16,169 nucleotides of DNA, taken from assembly GCA_030674155.1 (NCBI GenBank), contig JASPKP010005257.1:1-16169 (forward strand), read 5' to 3'. The position numbers and the translations under genes are program-made. This DNA comes from Stramonita haemastoma (Eukaryota; Mollusca; Gastropoda; Neogastropoda; Muricidae). Shown piece by piece: positions 1-8,344 of the stretch (its first letter is position 1; each line of letters opens with the position of its first letter). Below the pieces are notes generated by a model. The model made no database searches. It was not told where the DNA came from and saw nothing but the letters and a program-made list of their open reading frames with translations.

Positions 1-460
1 AATGATAATTCTACAGCAAACATACATATTTATCCCAACGTCCTCACAAAATCGGCCACAACTCAACAACATTACGCCTAGTAATAACAAAACTACATCA
101 CTACAGCTTGGGAAGTGCTGAAAGCAAGGGTAGTGGTGGTGGTGGTAACAATGAATATGAGGAAGATGTGTGAGAGGAAAGGGGAAGGAAGTGACAGAAC
201 AGACATGGAGGTGAGTCTTTGAGGGGTGGGGGGGGGGTTGGAAAGAGGCGCTAAGAATATTCTACAATGTGCTGCACACAAGAGACCAAAGGATGTCGTC
301 AAGTTGTCTACACTGTGCACATACAGACAGCCAGAAACTAGAAAGGGGGGGAAAGAAAGAGAGAGTACGTACATGGAACACCTCCATCTGTATGCCAATC
401 ATAGCCTTGGGCCACCCTGCTGTGCATTAGCTGGCTGCAAGCAGCAAATCAATATTAGTT
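1..460. other. Anonymous non-coding DNA, no gene seen
   Basis: No coding signal, RNA gene or recognised repeat. It is mixed-composition sequence with a short GGT run near 130-147 and G-rich patches near 224-238 and 343-350. The small open frames on both strands here have no recognisable domain or codon character. Confidence 0.6.
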
Positions 461-486
461 TCCTTTGGTAAAGAAAAAGAAAAAAA

Positions 487-1090
487 AAGAAATACAAAAA
501 AATAAATGTCGAGAAAAATACAAAGAAGTACAAAAATTGTATGAGTGGAGAGAATGACACATAAAATGTGTGTGTGTTATGATAGTCAATATTGCCAAGA
601 TAGTTTTTTGGGGCGGTTGTAATGCTACATGTTTATGTTTGGTAGAAATAAAAAAAAGAGTATGACATAAATGTTGAGAGAAACAGAAAGAAAACGAATA
701 TTGCATGCACGGAGATATAGACAAATAAAGTATGTGCGATATGGCCAGGACAGTTTTCGCGCTGTAATGCTCCAGGTTTATGTTTGGTAGAAATACAAAA
801 AATACGACAAAAATGTCGAGAGAAACAGAAAAAAAAAAACGAATATTGCATGTGCGGAGATAATGACAAAATGTGTGTGGAATGATATTGTCGATATTGC
901 CAGGATAGTTTTTGCGGTTATAATGCTCCATGTTTATGTTGGTAGAAAAAAATAGAGAATGATATAAATGTCGATAAAAACAGAAAGAAAAAAGTATTGA
1001 TTATACGTAGATAATGACAAATAAAGTGTGTGTGATATGGCCAGAACAGTTTTTGCGGTTGTAATGCAACATGTTTATGTTTGGTAGAAT
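487..1090. repeat. Left satellite, ~145-bp tandem repeat, units 1-4
   Basis: Four head-to-tail degenerate units. The anchor GTTTATGTTTGG (or a close variant) recurs at about 631, 776, 932 and 1073, giving spacings of 145, 156 and 141. Each unit also carries a GATAATGACAAATAAAGTGTG-like segment, a 'tatggccaggacagtttttg' segment, 'gcggttgtaatgc', a GAGAATGA segment, and 'gagaaacagaaagaaaacga' followed by 'atattgcatg'. The spacings are not all multiples of three and units differ by indels, so this is satellite DNA and not a repeated protein. Minus-strand frames here, with recurring His/Phe/Ser-rich stretches, are shadows of it. Confidence 0.85.
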
Positions 1091-1091
1091 A

Positions 1092-1095
1092 GGGG

Positions 1096-1153
<58 letters not shown>

Positions 1154-1162
1154 AGAAGAGAG

Positions 1163-1222
<60 letters not shown>
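1092..1222. repeat. (GA)n microsatellite, left of family-A element
   Basis: Imperfect (GA)n with short GG and AAG interruptions. It lies where satellite units normally read ATAGAGAATGAT, so it probably grew from that native GAGA seed. Confidence 0.95.
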
Positions 1223-1226
<4 letters not shown>

Positions 1227-1439
1227 ATTTGATTTATTCTTTTATATCGAGGATAATGGGATAAGCACTCTTGTGCTTTTTTACATCCAGTCCCGTGTGT
1301 ATGCAGTTTTGTAAATGTCATCTGTTCCCACCGGCACACAATGGCCTACTCTTACGAAAAGCGGAACAGGATTTAACGTGTGCGCAAGATGTTCTGCGTG
1401 CGTTCGCACACGGGGCCTCGGTTTAAAAGTCTCATCCGA

Positions 1440-1441
<2 letters not shown>
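1221..1441 (-). mobile_element. Family-A dispersed element, copy 1
   Basis: The clearest copy of a ~200-220-bp repeat found four times here. On the minus strand it starts near TTCGGATGAGAC and ends in a (AAATC)n-like tail, seen on + as repeated GATTT at 1221-1236, so the likely retroposon orientation is minus. Positions 1343-1425 are base-for-base identical to 9408-9490. It contains an 8-bp stem-loop (1377-1384 with 1405-1412) and a 6-bp hairpin near its 3' end (1263-1268 with 1273-1278). There is no open frame and no clear pol III box. It sits inside (GA)n, so a target duplication cannot be told from the microsatellite. It is probably a SINE or the 3' end of a LINE. Confidence 0.8.
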
Positions 1442-1497
<56 letters not shown>

Positions 1498-1502
1498 GAG
1501 AG

Positions 1503-1552
<50 letters not shown>
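1442..1552. repeat. (GA)n microsatellite, right of family-A element
   Basis: (GA)n with GGA interruptions, continuing directly into satellite unit 5 at GAGAATGAAATAAATG. Confidence 0.95.
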
Positions 1553-1558
<6 letters not shown>

Positions 1559-1680
1559 TAAATGCTGAGAGAAACAGAAAGAAAACGAATATTGCATGTA
1601 CTGAGAACAACAAAAATGTGTGGTATGATAGTCGGCATTGCCAGGTCAATGTTTGCGGTTGTAATGTCGCACGTTAGTTT
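1553..1680. repeat. Left satellite, unit 5, displaced by insertion
   Basis: It carries the unit's recurring segments: GAGAAACAGAAAGAAAACGA, ATATTGCATG, ATTGCCAGG and GCGGTTGTAATG. Removing the ~462-bp (GA)n-element-(GA)n block (1091-1552) leaves about 137 bp between its anchor and the previous one, close to the normal 141-156-bp spacing. Confidence 0.85.
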
Positions 1681-1748
1681 TTTTTCCATCGATATGTCTA
1701 TTTACCGTTGTGGTAGCACGTATTTGGAGATCTTTCTATCATCATGTG

Positions 1749-1749
<1 letters not shown>

Positions 1750-1829
<80 letters not shown>

Positions 1830-1930
1830 TGCGTGTGTATGTGTGTAAGTATGTGTAAGTGTGTGTGTGTGTGTATGTGAGTGTGTGTACGTGTTTGTAC
1901 GTGTGTGTGTGTGTGTGTATGTGTGTGTTT
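1750..1930. repeat. (GT)n microsatellite, pure then degenerate
   Basis: Nearly pure (GT)n to about 1820, followed by variant GTGTAT, GTGCGC and GTAAGT units to about 1930. The Cys/Val and His/Thr frames over it are translations of the repeat. Confidence 0.95.
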
Positions 1931-2088
1931 GGGAGGAAGGAGTTTTGCACACGCACGTGTGTGTCCTCAAGTATGTGTGAGCGTGTGCGCGTATTATAAA
2001 CAGTGAATGCGCGCATGTGTTTGTTATTAAGAATTCTATCCTGCGTTCACATACATTTATTCTCGGTGTCGTCACCATCACCATCACC

Positions 2089-2090
<2 letters not shown>
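1931..2090. other. Spacer between microsatellites
   Basis: Short unique stretch with a small (CATCAC)n run at about 2074-2090. No gene. Confidence 0.5.
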
Positions 2091-2174
<84 letters not shown>

Positions 2175-2261
2175 ATCTATCTCTGTATGTGTATGCACCA
2201 CACACACACTACACACACAAACACACACTACACACACACACAAACAACACACACAGACACA

Positions 2262-2293
<32 letters not shown>

Positions 2294-2295
2294 AC

Positions 2296-2377
<82 letters not shown>
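2091..2377. repeat. Compound (CT)n-spacer-(CA)n microsatellite
   Basis: (CT)n at 2091-2169, a 27-base spacer, then (CA)n at 2197-2377 with ACAA, AGAC and CCAC interruptions. The same strand order, CT then CA, recurs at 6211-6523. Confidence 0.95.
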
Positions 2378-2382
<5 letters not shown>

Positions 2383-3190
2383 AAAATCCAATACTCAAAC
2401 AGAACCTGAATCTGAATCAACAAGCACAGCAATCGTTCCAGACCAAGCCACAAGCAAAACAAGACCATGGGCTGATGAAACACAAAGAAAGCACAGAGTC
2501 TGGTATGCACCCAGATTCAGTTTTACACTCTCCCGTTTTTTTTTTCCAAAGGAGTGTCACACTGTACAAAATACCTTAAAACCCTCTTAGTCTGGAACCC
2601 GGATTTGCTAGGATTGAATAATTGCCCCCCCCCCCCCCTCCCCCCTCCCCCCTGAATCCCAAACCTGGACTTTGCGGGTTTTACACACAGTAGATTTCCA
2701 TCACGCTGTGACCATCACTAATTGCTACCACATGCCAAAGCTCTATCAGGCTAGAGGTAGAAACCCTGCTGAGAGTCTGGAAGTAATTATAGCTGCTGGT
2801 ATGTACTTAGAAGGAGGAAAAGGCCAACCAGCATGTGTGCCTGACTTCATTTCGTGATGGAATGCGAAATCTAGGAGCAGTTTGTGTTCAGAGAATCCGA
2901 ATGCAGAGGGTTTAAACTAGTGATGCTCTATCCTTTTCGACCTTGCGAGTCAGACAGACCATACGAAACTGTCCTTTGAACCTGTCAGGGTGAAAAGGAA
3001 GGAACTGCCAAACAAAACATTTGAAATTATGTATGGTAAAGGTCAATGTGATTCCAAAGATTTCAATCACATACACATACATCACAGCATGAAGTCAGAT
3101 GCACTGGGCCTGACTGAACTTGTCAGGTGTTTAACAGCAGTGCCATGCATTTTCGCTCATACGACAGAGAGCAAGCAGTAGGTGCCGTCT
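2378..3190. other. Anonymous low-complexity-poor stretch, no recognised gene
   Basis: About 800 bases of apparently single-copy sequence, apart from a C-rich tract at 2624-2651. Two short plus-strand open frames lie here (about 2672-2857 and 2990-3181, 61 and 63 codons). Neither has a domain, signal peptide or splice context that I can recognise, and both are within the length expected by chance. This is one of the few places where a host exon or old gene fragment could hide. Confidence 0.4.
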
Positions 3191-3208
3191 GAGGGTTCGA
3201 CAAGGAAC

Positions 3209-3359
3209 AGAAGAAGAAGAAGAAGAAGAAGAAGAAGAAGAAGAAGAAGAAGAAGAAGAAGAAGAAGAAGAAGAACAAGAAGAAGAAGAAGGAGAAGAAC
3301 AAGAAGAAGAAGGAAGAAGAAGAAGAAGAAGAAGAAGAAGAAGAAGAAAGAAGAAGAAG

Positions 3360-3412
<53 letters not shown>

Positions 3413-3482
3413 CCAGAACAAGAAGAAGACGAAGAAGAAGAAGAAGAAGAAGAAGAAGAAGAAGAAGAAGAAGAAGAAGAAG

Positions 3483-3520
<38 letters not shown>

Positions 3521-3891
3521 AAAGAAGAAGAAGAAGAAGAAGAAGAAGAAGAAGAAGAAGAAGAAGAAGAAGAAGAAGATGAAAAAGAAGAACAAGAAGA
3601 ACAAGAAGAACAAGAACAAAAAGAAGAAGAAGAAGAAGAAGAAGAAGAAGAAGAAGAAGAACAAGAAGAAGAAGAACAAGAACAAGAACAAGAAGAAGAA
3701 GAAGAAGAAGAAGAAGAAGAAGAAGAAGAAGAAGAAGAAGAACAACAACAACAACAACAACAAGACGAAGAAGAAGAAGAAGAAGAAGAAGAAGAAGAAG
3801 AAGAAGAAGAAGAAGAAGAAGAAGAAGAAGAAGAAGAAAACAACAACAACAACAACAACAACAAACAACAACAAACAACAACAACAACAAC
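3209..3891. repeat. GAA/CAA mosaic trinucleotide array
   Basis: About 680 bases of AAG/GAA triplets alternating with blocks of AAC/CAA triplets. The main CAA blocks are about 3361-3415, 3484-3521, 3740-3762 and 3839-3890, and isolated CAA triplets sit inside GAA blocks around 3590-3690. A 247-codon open frame (Arg/Lys, then Glu/Gln) crosses the array only because GAA and CAA contain no stop codons. Purine-rich GAA arrays of this length can form triplex DNA (established for GAA repeats in general). Confidence 0.95.
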
Positions 3892-4133
3892 GAACCAGAT
3901 AAATCTTCCTTTTTTTTTAACCTAGCTTCTTCGAGTTCGGCTGATCTTTTCTCATCCCCTGGACTATTTAGAAACCAAAGCAGACTACCTCCCCTACAGA
4001 CGCTCATAAAATACATCTTCTTTTCATTCCTACAGCACTTAGATGCTGCCGGATCCTTTCACTGAAATATTTATAGTATCTGACCAAAAGTTATTTTATT
4101 TCTGGTTTATTTCCAGAATTTCTTTTTTGTACC
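3892..4133. other. Anonymous intergenic DNA
   Basis: No repeat or coding signal recognised between the GAA/CAA array and the SINE. Confidence 0.5.
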
Positions 4134-4142
4134 AGCCGCCAC

Positions 4143-4153
4143 TGCGTAGTGGT
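4143..4153 (+). promoter_or_regulatory. Pol III A box of SINE-1
   Basis: TGCGTAGTGGT fits the A-box pattern TRGYNNARNNG closely and is followed by TAGCAC, as in a tRNA D-arm. Confidence 0.8.
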
Positions 4154-4185
4154 TAGCACCTTGGGTTACGGACTGGGAGGTCGCA

Positions 4186-4196
4186 GGTTCGAATCC
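4186..4196 (+). promoter_or_regulatory. Pol III B box of SINE-1
   Basis: GGTTCGAATCC is an exact B-box/T-loop match starting 43 bases after the A box, normal tRNA spacing. Confidence 0.9.
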
Positions 4197-4447
4197 CATC
4201 AGAGTCGTAGGGATTTTTTGGACTCCGGCCGGCTCCTACCTAGAGAGAGTGTGCTGTGGGCTCAGTAGGAAGACTGGGACCACAGCAGTCGAACTTCATC
4301 CACTTTACGGATGCGGTTTTGGGAGTGTTGCTCAAATTACCTGACTAACGCTGCAGGTGTCTGTATCTCTCGGACCCGGTTGATGCCGGGATATTTTATG
4401 TTAGTACAACCATGTCAATGAGTCTCAAAGAAGATGCGCTTCCATAA

Positions 4448-4488
<41 letters not shown>

Positions 4489-4499
4489 TATTATTATTA

Positions 4500-5492
4500 T
4501 TCCAAACAGTTGCAGTTAACAAGATTCATTCCAAACCTGTCAAACTGGAATGTGGAGTCCCACAGGGATCAGTTCTGGGCCCTGTTCTTTTCACTCTATA
4601 CACTGCTCCATTGTCACATATAATAAACCGTCATCAAATCAACTACCATTTCTATGCCGATGACTCTCAGATTCTAAGCTGTGATACTCCTGAAAATCTG
4701 CCTTTTCTCTTGATAAATATGTCCTACTGCCTTGAAGATATCCAAAACTGGATGTTACAGAATAAGTTACAGCTAAATGCAGATAAAACTGAAGCCATGC
4801 TGGTAGGCACCAAACACAAACTTTCTTCCATTACTACAGCTTCTTTAGAATTCAGTAATACTTCAGTCACTCTTTCCACTGCTGTAAAGTATCTAGGGGT
4901 TGTTATCGACAACACACTATCCATGCAAAAATTCATCACCCAGACCTGCCAGTCATGCTACTATCAATTAAAACGTATTAGCGCAATTCGAAAGTACCTG
5001 TCCACTGATGCAACATCTAAACTCGTTACGTCTCTGATTCTTTCACGTCTCGACTATTGCAATTCTCTTCTGGCTGGTCTGCCAGCATCATCTATCCACT
5101 CCCTTCAACGTATACAAAACTCCGCAGCTCGACTGGTCCTCAGAAAGAAAAAATCTGAGCACATTACTCCTCTCTTGCAATCTCTCCACTGGCTGCCTGT
5201 GCCACAGAGAGTAAACTATAAGATCAGTACTCTCTGTTATAAATGTCTTCACAAAACAGCACCCTCCTACCTCTGTGAATGTCTTTACCCGTACACTCCT
5301 TCTCGTTCCCTCCGCTCTGCTGCAGATACCCTGCGCTTACAAATACCTAGATTCAATCAATCCACTGTCGGCCGTCGCTCTTTCTCTGTTTCTGGTCCAG
5401 TGATCTGGAATGATCTCCCTCTGTCCCTTCGTAAAAAGCCTACCTATGACACATTTAAATCCAGCCTCAAGACACACTTATTTCAAAGCTAA
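4500..5492 (+). pseudogene. LINE reverse transcriptase, C-terminal half
   Basis: This is the C-terminal part of the LINE polyprotein that copies its RNA at a nicked target. The open frame formally begins at ATG 4434, but its first ~22 codons are SINE tail and (ATT)n translated as Ile/Leu, so the real LINE coding begins near 4500. Numbering from 4434: GVPQGSVLGP at 41-50 (RT block 4), the catalytic YADD at 74-77, WMLQNKLQLNADKTE (template/primer-grip region), VKYLGVVID at 151-159, LHWLPV at 251-256, and FSVSGPVIWNDLP at about 317-329. It ends FKSSLKTHLFQS and then TAA. The last two blocks are typical of CR1/L2/Rex-type elements. The upstream RT motif with the first catalytic Asp and the endonuclease are missing, so the product cannot be active. 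No frameshift or internal stop is present. Confidence 0.9.
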
Positions 5493-5566
5493 GACTTTCC
5501 TATCCTGTTTCATCTTCTGCCCCTGCTCTCAACAGCCGAAATATCCACCACCCTGCCAAAGTGTTT

Positions 5567-5572
<6 letters not shown>

Positions 5573-5655
<83 letters not shown>
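5573..5655. repeat. (TG)n microsatellite in the LINE 3' UTR
   Basis: Pure (TG)n of about 80 bases lying between the LINE stop codon and its terminal palindrome. It interrupts the LINE's 3' untranslated region. Confidence 0.95.
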
Positions 5656-5657
<2 letters not shown>

Positions 5658-5741
5658 ATTGGCTTCGTTAAAAATCTAAATTGTTGTTGGCTGCATGCGC
5701 AAGAATTGGTTGAATGCAAGCGCTTTGATTTGTTTTGCAAG

Positions 5742-5755
5742 ATATAGCGCTATAT
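5742..5755 (+). other. Perfect palindrome at the LINE 3' end
   Basis: ATATAGCGCTATAT is a 14-bp perfect palindrome 10 bases before the (ATT)n tail. A GCGCTATATAAAT-like end is common in L2/CR1-type LINEs and their SINEs, from memory. It is the likely stem-loop recognised by the reverse transcriptase (inference). Confidence 0.6.
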
Positions 5756-5765
5756 AAATTCCATT

Positions 5766-5776
5766 TATTATTATTA

Positions 5777-5824
<48 letters not shown>
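5766..5824. repeat. (ATT)n tail of the LINE
   Basis: About 19 ATT units with one interruption, ending abruptly at GGTCATTATC. Confidence 0.95.
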
Positions 5825-5934
5825 GGTCATTATCATTGACCATCATGCAGTAATACAAATTGCCTCTGATTCGGTGGTCCCCGCTGCTCTGGTCATAGAG
5901 GATTTTCCCCTTCTCCCATAAAGACTACGGGTTC
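5825..5934. other. Short anonymous spacer
   Basis: It begins with a small inverted repeat (GGTCA...TGACC). Nothing else recognised. Confidence 0.4.
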
Positions 5935-6095
5935 TTCAAACCTGTTCCGCATTTGAGAAGAGTGGGACATTGCGTGCCAGAGGGAATGGATGACAAAATT
6001 TACAAACCGCATGCACATCACGACCGGATGTAAAAAAAAAAAAAAAAAGTACATGGATGTTTATTCCATTATCTTCAAAATAAAGGAAGATAAAT
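5935..6095 (+). mobile_element. Family-A dispersed element, copy 2, diverged
   Basis: In + orientation it matches the minus strand of copy 1: CCTGTTCCGC, AAGAGTGGGACATTGCGTGCC, GATGACAAAATTTACAAACC and CCGGATGTAAAAA. It ends TTATTCCATTATCTTC before an A-rich tail. It is clearly older than copies 1 and 4, and an A-run has expanded at about 6032-6048. Confidence 0.7.
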
Positions 6096-6104
6096 ATATG
6101 TATT

Positions 6105-6180
6105 AATGGATTTATTTTTTATTCTTTTACTTCGAGGATAATGGAATAAGCGCTAATGTGCTTTTTTTTTTATAAAACCG
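6105..6180 (-). mobile_element. Family-A dispersed element, copy 3, 3' end only
   Basis: TTCGAGGATAATGGAATAAG, then CGCTAATGTGCTTTTTT, corresponds to the tail end of copies 1 and 4, including the 3' hairpin (AAGCGC...GTGCTT, one mismatch). The rest is absent, so the copy is strongly 5'-truncated. It lies tail to tail with copy 2. Confidence 0.75.
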
Positions 6181-6206
6181 GCCATTGGCGCTAGGTTAAC
6201 ATGAAT

Positions 6207-6210
<4 letters not shown>

Positions 6211-6281
<71 letters not shown>

Positions 6282-6435
6282 CCACACACACACACAACAC
6301 ACACACACACACACATACACACACACGCACACACACACTTACACACACACTCTTACACACACGCACACACGCACGCACGCACGCACGCACGCACGCACAC
6401 ACACACTCACACACACATACACACACATACACACA

Positions 6436-6523
<88 letters not shown>
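6211..6523. repeat. Compound (CT)n-(CA)n microsatellite
   Basis: (CT)n at 6211-6278 is joined by a few bases to (CA)n at 6285-6523. The CA part has CATA, CTTA and a (GCAC)n run at about 6363-6398. Confidence 0.95.
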
Positions 6524-6525
<2 letters not shown>

Positions 6526-6890
6526 TTCAGCCTGGGCCACTCTCTAGAATTTAGGAAGCCAAAGAAGAAGTCTTCTTTCTTGCCTACATTAGGAGTTAGA
6601 TCAATCTGACAATTTTCTCTACAACAGCCAATTTAGGAGCAACTAAAGAAATGAAAGACAGGCGGAAAATAAGCCAGTCAGTTCAAAAACACAAAGAAAC
6701 AAACAAACAAACAAATAAAGACAGATAATTATACAGACACACAGTACAGAAGGATTGGCAACAAAAAAAAAGAATAACTGAAAAAAAAGAATGGTAAAAG
6801 AAGGCAAGCAATAACAAAAAAATAAAAAACATGAAATAAACATACATAAAAGAAATGACGAGAGAACGCAAAAAAAAAATTGCACATCAA
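6524..6890. other. A-rich anonymous DNA
   Basis: Increasingly A-rich towards the tetranucleotide array, with several A-runs of 8-9 and a (CAAA)n run at about 6697-6715. The minus-strand Phe-rich frames are composition artefacts. Confidence 0.6.
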
Positions 6891-6895
6891 AAATA

Positions 6896-7009
6896 AAGAA
6901 AAAGAAAGAACGCAAGAAAGAAAGAAAGAAAGAACAGGGGGGAAAAAGAAAGAAAGAAAGAAAGAAAAAGAGAAAGAAAGAAGAAAGAAAGAAAGAAAGA
7001 AAGAAAGGA

Positions 7010-7045
<36 letters not shown>

Positions 7046-7085
7046 AAAGAAAGAAAGGGGAAAATAAGTAAGAAAGAAAGAAAGA
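6896..7085. repeat. (AAAG)n tetranucleotide microsatellite
   Basis: Long AAAG/GAAA array with interruptions such as GAACAGGGGGGAAAAAG near 6931 and AAAGGGGAAAATAAGT near 7055. Confidence 0.95.
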
Positions 7086-7297
7086 CAACACCGGTAGACT
7101 AGCTTTTCAAAAGAATAACAAAGTTAAAACAAAACAAGAAGAAAAAAACAGACAAGAAAGGGAGAGGTAAAATGTGTGAAAGCATAGCCTGGAGAAAAAA
7201 GGGTGCTAATGCATGAAAACCAATTATATGCATTACGAAATCTTTTTTGCTGACGATTTCAGAAGATGCGCGTGCACGCACTTGCAGCACGCGCGTG
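7086..7297. other. Anonymous spacer
   Basis: A-rich unique sequence. At 7267-7297 there is an alternating purine-pyrimidine GCGCGTGCACG-like stretch before the next (CA)n. Confidence 0.5.
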
Positions 7298-7479
7298 CAC
7301 ACACACACACACATACACACACATGCACGGTCGCACGCAAACATACACAGACACACAGACACAGACACACACACACACACACACGCACACACACATACAC
7401 ACATACATGCGCCACCACAAACCACCACTACCACCACAAAAGATACAGATATACAGACTTAAGGAAAAGACAGAAACAC

Positions 7480-7546
<67 letters not shown>

Positions 7547-7566
7547 CCCCTCCCTCGCGCACCACC

Positions 7567-7597
<31 letters not shown>

Positions 7598-7607
7598 ACG
7601 CACACAC
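7298..7607. repeat. Interrupted (CA)n arrays with C-tract
   Basis: (CA)n at about 7298-7410 with GCAC, AGAC and ATAC variants. A ~65-base spacer with CCACCACAAACC units follows, then (CA)n at 7478-7544, a C homopolymer at about 7563-7582, and (CA)n to 7607. Confidence 0.9.
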
Positions 7608-8003
7608 ATACCTTTTTTTTAAGACAAAAACACAAACAACCAAACCTTACTTTCAAACCTTGTCAGTAACGTAAAAATCTGCCAGCAAACAAACAAAAAT
7701 CGTTGTCAATTATAATCACAAAAAAAAACATCCAGTCACTGAATGACTATATAAATATGGACTAGATCTATATAATACACATACAGCTAGCCCCACAGTG
7801 CAGCAGCAACTGTGCAAATGTAACTTTTAGTCTGCCCCGTGTTAGTAATGACAGGGCTCTTTTTGCAGACCTGCAAACCCTGGGCACTGTACAATCACAG
7901 GAAACACTATACCCCTCCGGATCGGAATGCTCTTTCCTTCCTTCCGAATGGCTTGCTGACATACATAGGGTAGGGTACGGAAGCGAAGACAGAGTTTGCC
8001 AAA
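7608..8003. other. Anonymous intergenic DNA
   Basis: No gene, repeat family or RNA recognised. Part of it (about 7785-7990) is GC-balanced and complex, unlike its neighbours. Its minus-strand open frame (64 codons) has no recognisable features. Confidence 0.5.
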
Positions 8004-8049
8004 GTGTGTGTGTGAGTGTGTGTGTATGGGGGGTGGGGGTGGGGGGGTG

Positions 8050-8126
<77 letters not shown>

Positions 8127-8195
8127 GGGGGAATGTGTGGGGGGGAGATGTATGTGTGTGAGTGTGTGGGTATGTGTGTGCGAATGTGTGTGATG
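8004..8195. repeat. (TG)n microsatellite with G-rich edges
   Basis: (TG)n with the core at 8050-8125, flanked on both sides by G-runs (about 8028-8047 and 8126-8147). Confidence 0.95.
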
Positions 8196-8219
8196 CTCTT
8201 TATTTTTGCATATCAAAAT

Positions 8220-8250
8220 TGTGTGTGGGTGCGCGCGCGCGCGCGGGCGT

Positions 8251-8324
<74 letters not shown>
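8220..8324. repeat. (CG)n-(TG)n alternating purine-pyrimidine tract
   Basis: A short (GC)n run at about 8231-8246 leads into (TG)n to 8324. Uninterrupted alternation of this kind is a known Z-DNA-prone sequence class. Confidence 0.9.
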
Positions 8325-8327
<3 letters not shown>

Positions 8328-8344
8328 GACAAATATGATTTATA

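Larger units (their letters stand above)
4134..4501 (+). mobile_element. tRNA-derived SINE with (ATT)n tail (SINE-1)
   Basis: The head starts AGCCGCCACTGCG and is tRNA-like, with a pol III A box and a perfect B box (listed separately). A ~240-base tRNA-unrelated body follows, ending AAGATGCGCTTCCATAAC and running into (ATT)n at 4449-4501. SINEs of this type are transcribed by RNA polymerase III and copied by a LINE's reverse transcriptase. The tail directly abuts the truncated LINE. No target-site duplication is visible, probably because its 3' flank was split by the LINE. It shares the AGCCGCC head with the minus-strand SINE at 15186-15471, but the bodies differ, so the families are distinct. 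No family name is assigned. Confidence 0.85.
4500..5824 (+). mobile_element. 5'-truncated CR1/L2-like LINE
   Basis: The element spans the second half of a reverse transcriptase frame (to 5492), a 3' untranslated region holding a (TG)n tract (5573-5655), a terminal palindrome (5742-5755) and an (ATT)n tail (5766-5824). The 5' part is absent: there is no endonuclease domain and no RT motif A. Truncation at the 5' end is usual for target-primed reverse transcription. The left edge falls within (ATT)n, most simply explained by insertion into the (ATT)n tail of SINE-1, which would leave an ATT-type target duplication. The absence of stops or frameshifts in over 320 codons suggests a fairly young insertion. 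Confidence 0.85.

Noticed and set aside
455..931. 158-codon minus-strand frame with recurring peptide blocks
   Set aside because: The recurrence comes from the ~145-bp DNA satellite, whose spacings (145, 156, 141) do not preserve frame.
1442..2377. Large hairpin from (GA)n/(GT)n pairing with (CT)n/(CA)n
   Set aside because: The order GA, GT, CT, CA does not allow both pairs to nest, and any two complementary microsatellites can pair. Not evidence of a designed structure.
1698..2510. 270-codon minus-strand frame of His/Thr and Cys/Val runs
   Set aside because: It is made of (GT)n, (CT)n and (CA)n translated together. No non-repeat domain.
2672..3181. Two short plus-strand frames as small genes
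   Set aside because: 61 and 63 codons, no domain, no signal peptide and no supporting context. Chance length for this region.
3182..3925. 247-codon Arg/Lys/Glu/Gln-rich open frame
   Set aside because: Translation of GAA/CAA repeats, which cannot contain stops in this frame. There is no complex flanking protein sequence or domain, and comparable Leu/Phe/Ser frames exist on the other strand.
4134..4210. Functional tRNA gene
   Set aside because: The boxes are good, but the arms do not pair as a complete cloverleaf, and the sequence continues into a SINE body with an ATT tail.
4434..4499. ATG and Ile/Leu-rich start of the RT frame as a signal peptide or membrane helix
   Set aside because: The Ile/Leu run is the (ATT)n tail of the upstream SINE read in frame and is not part of the LINE protein.
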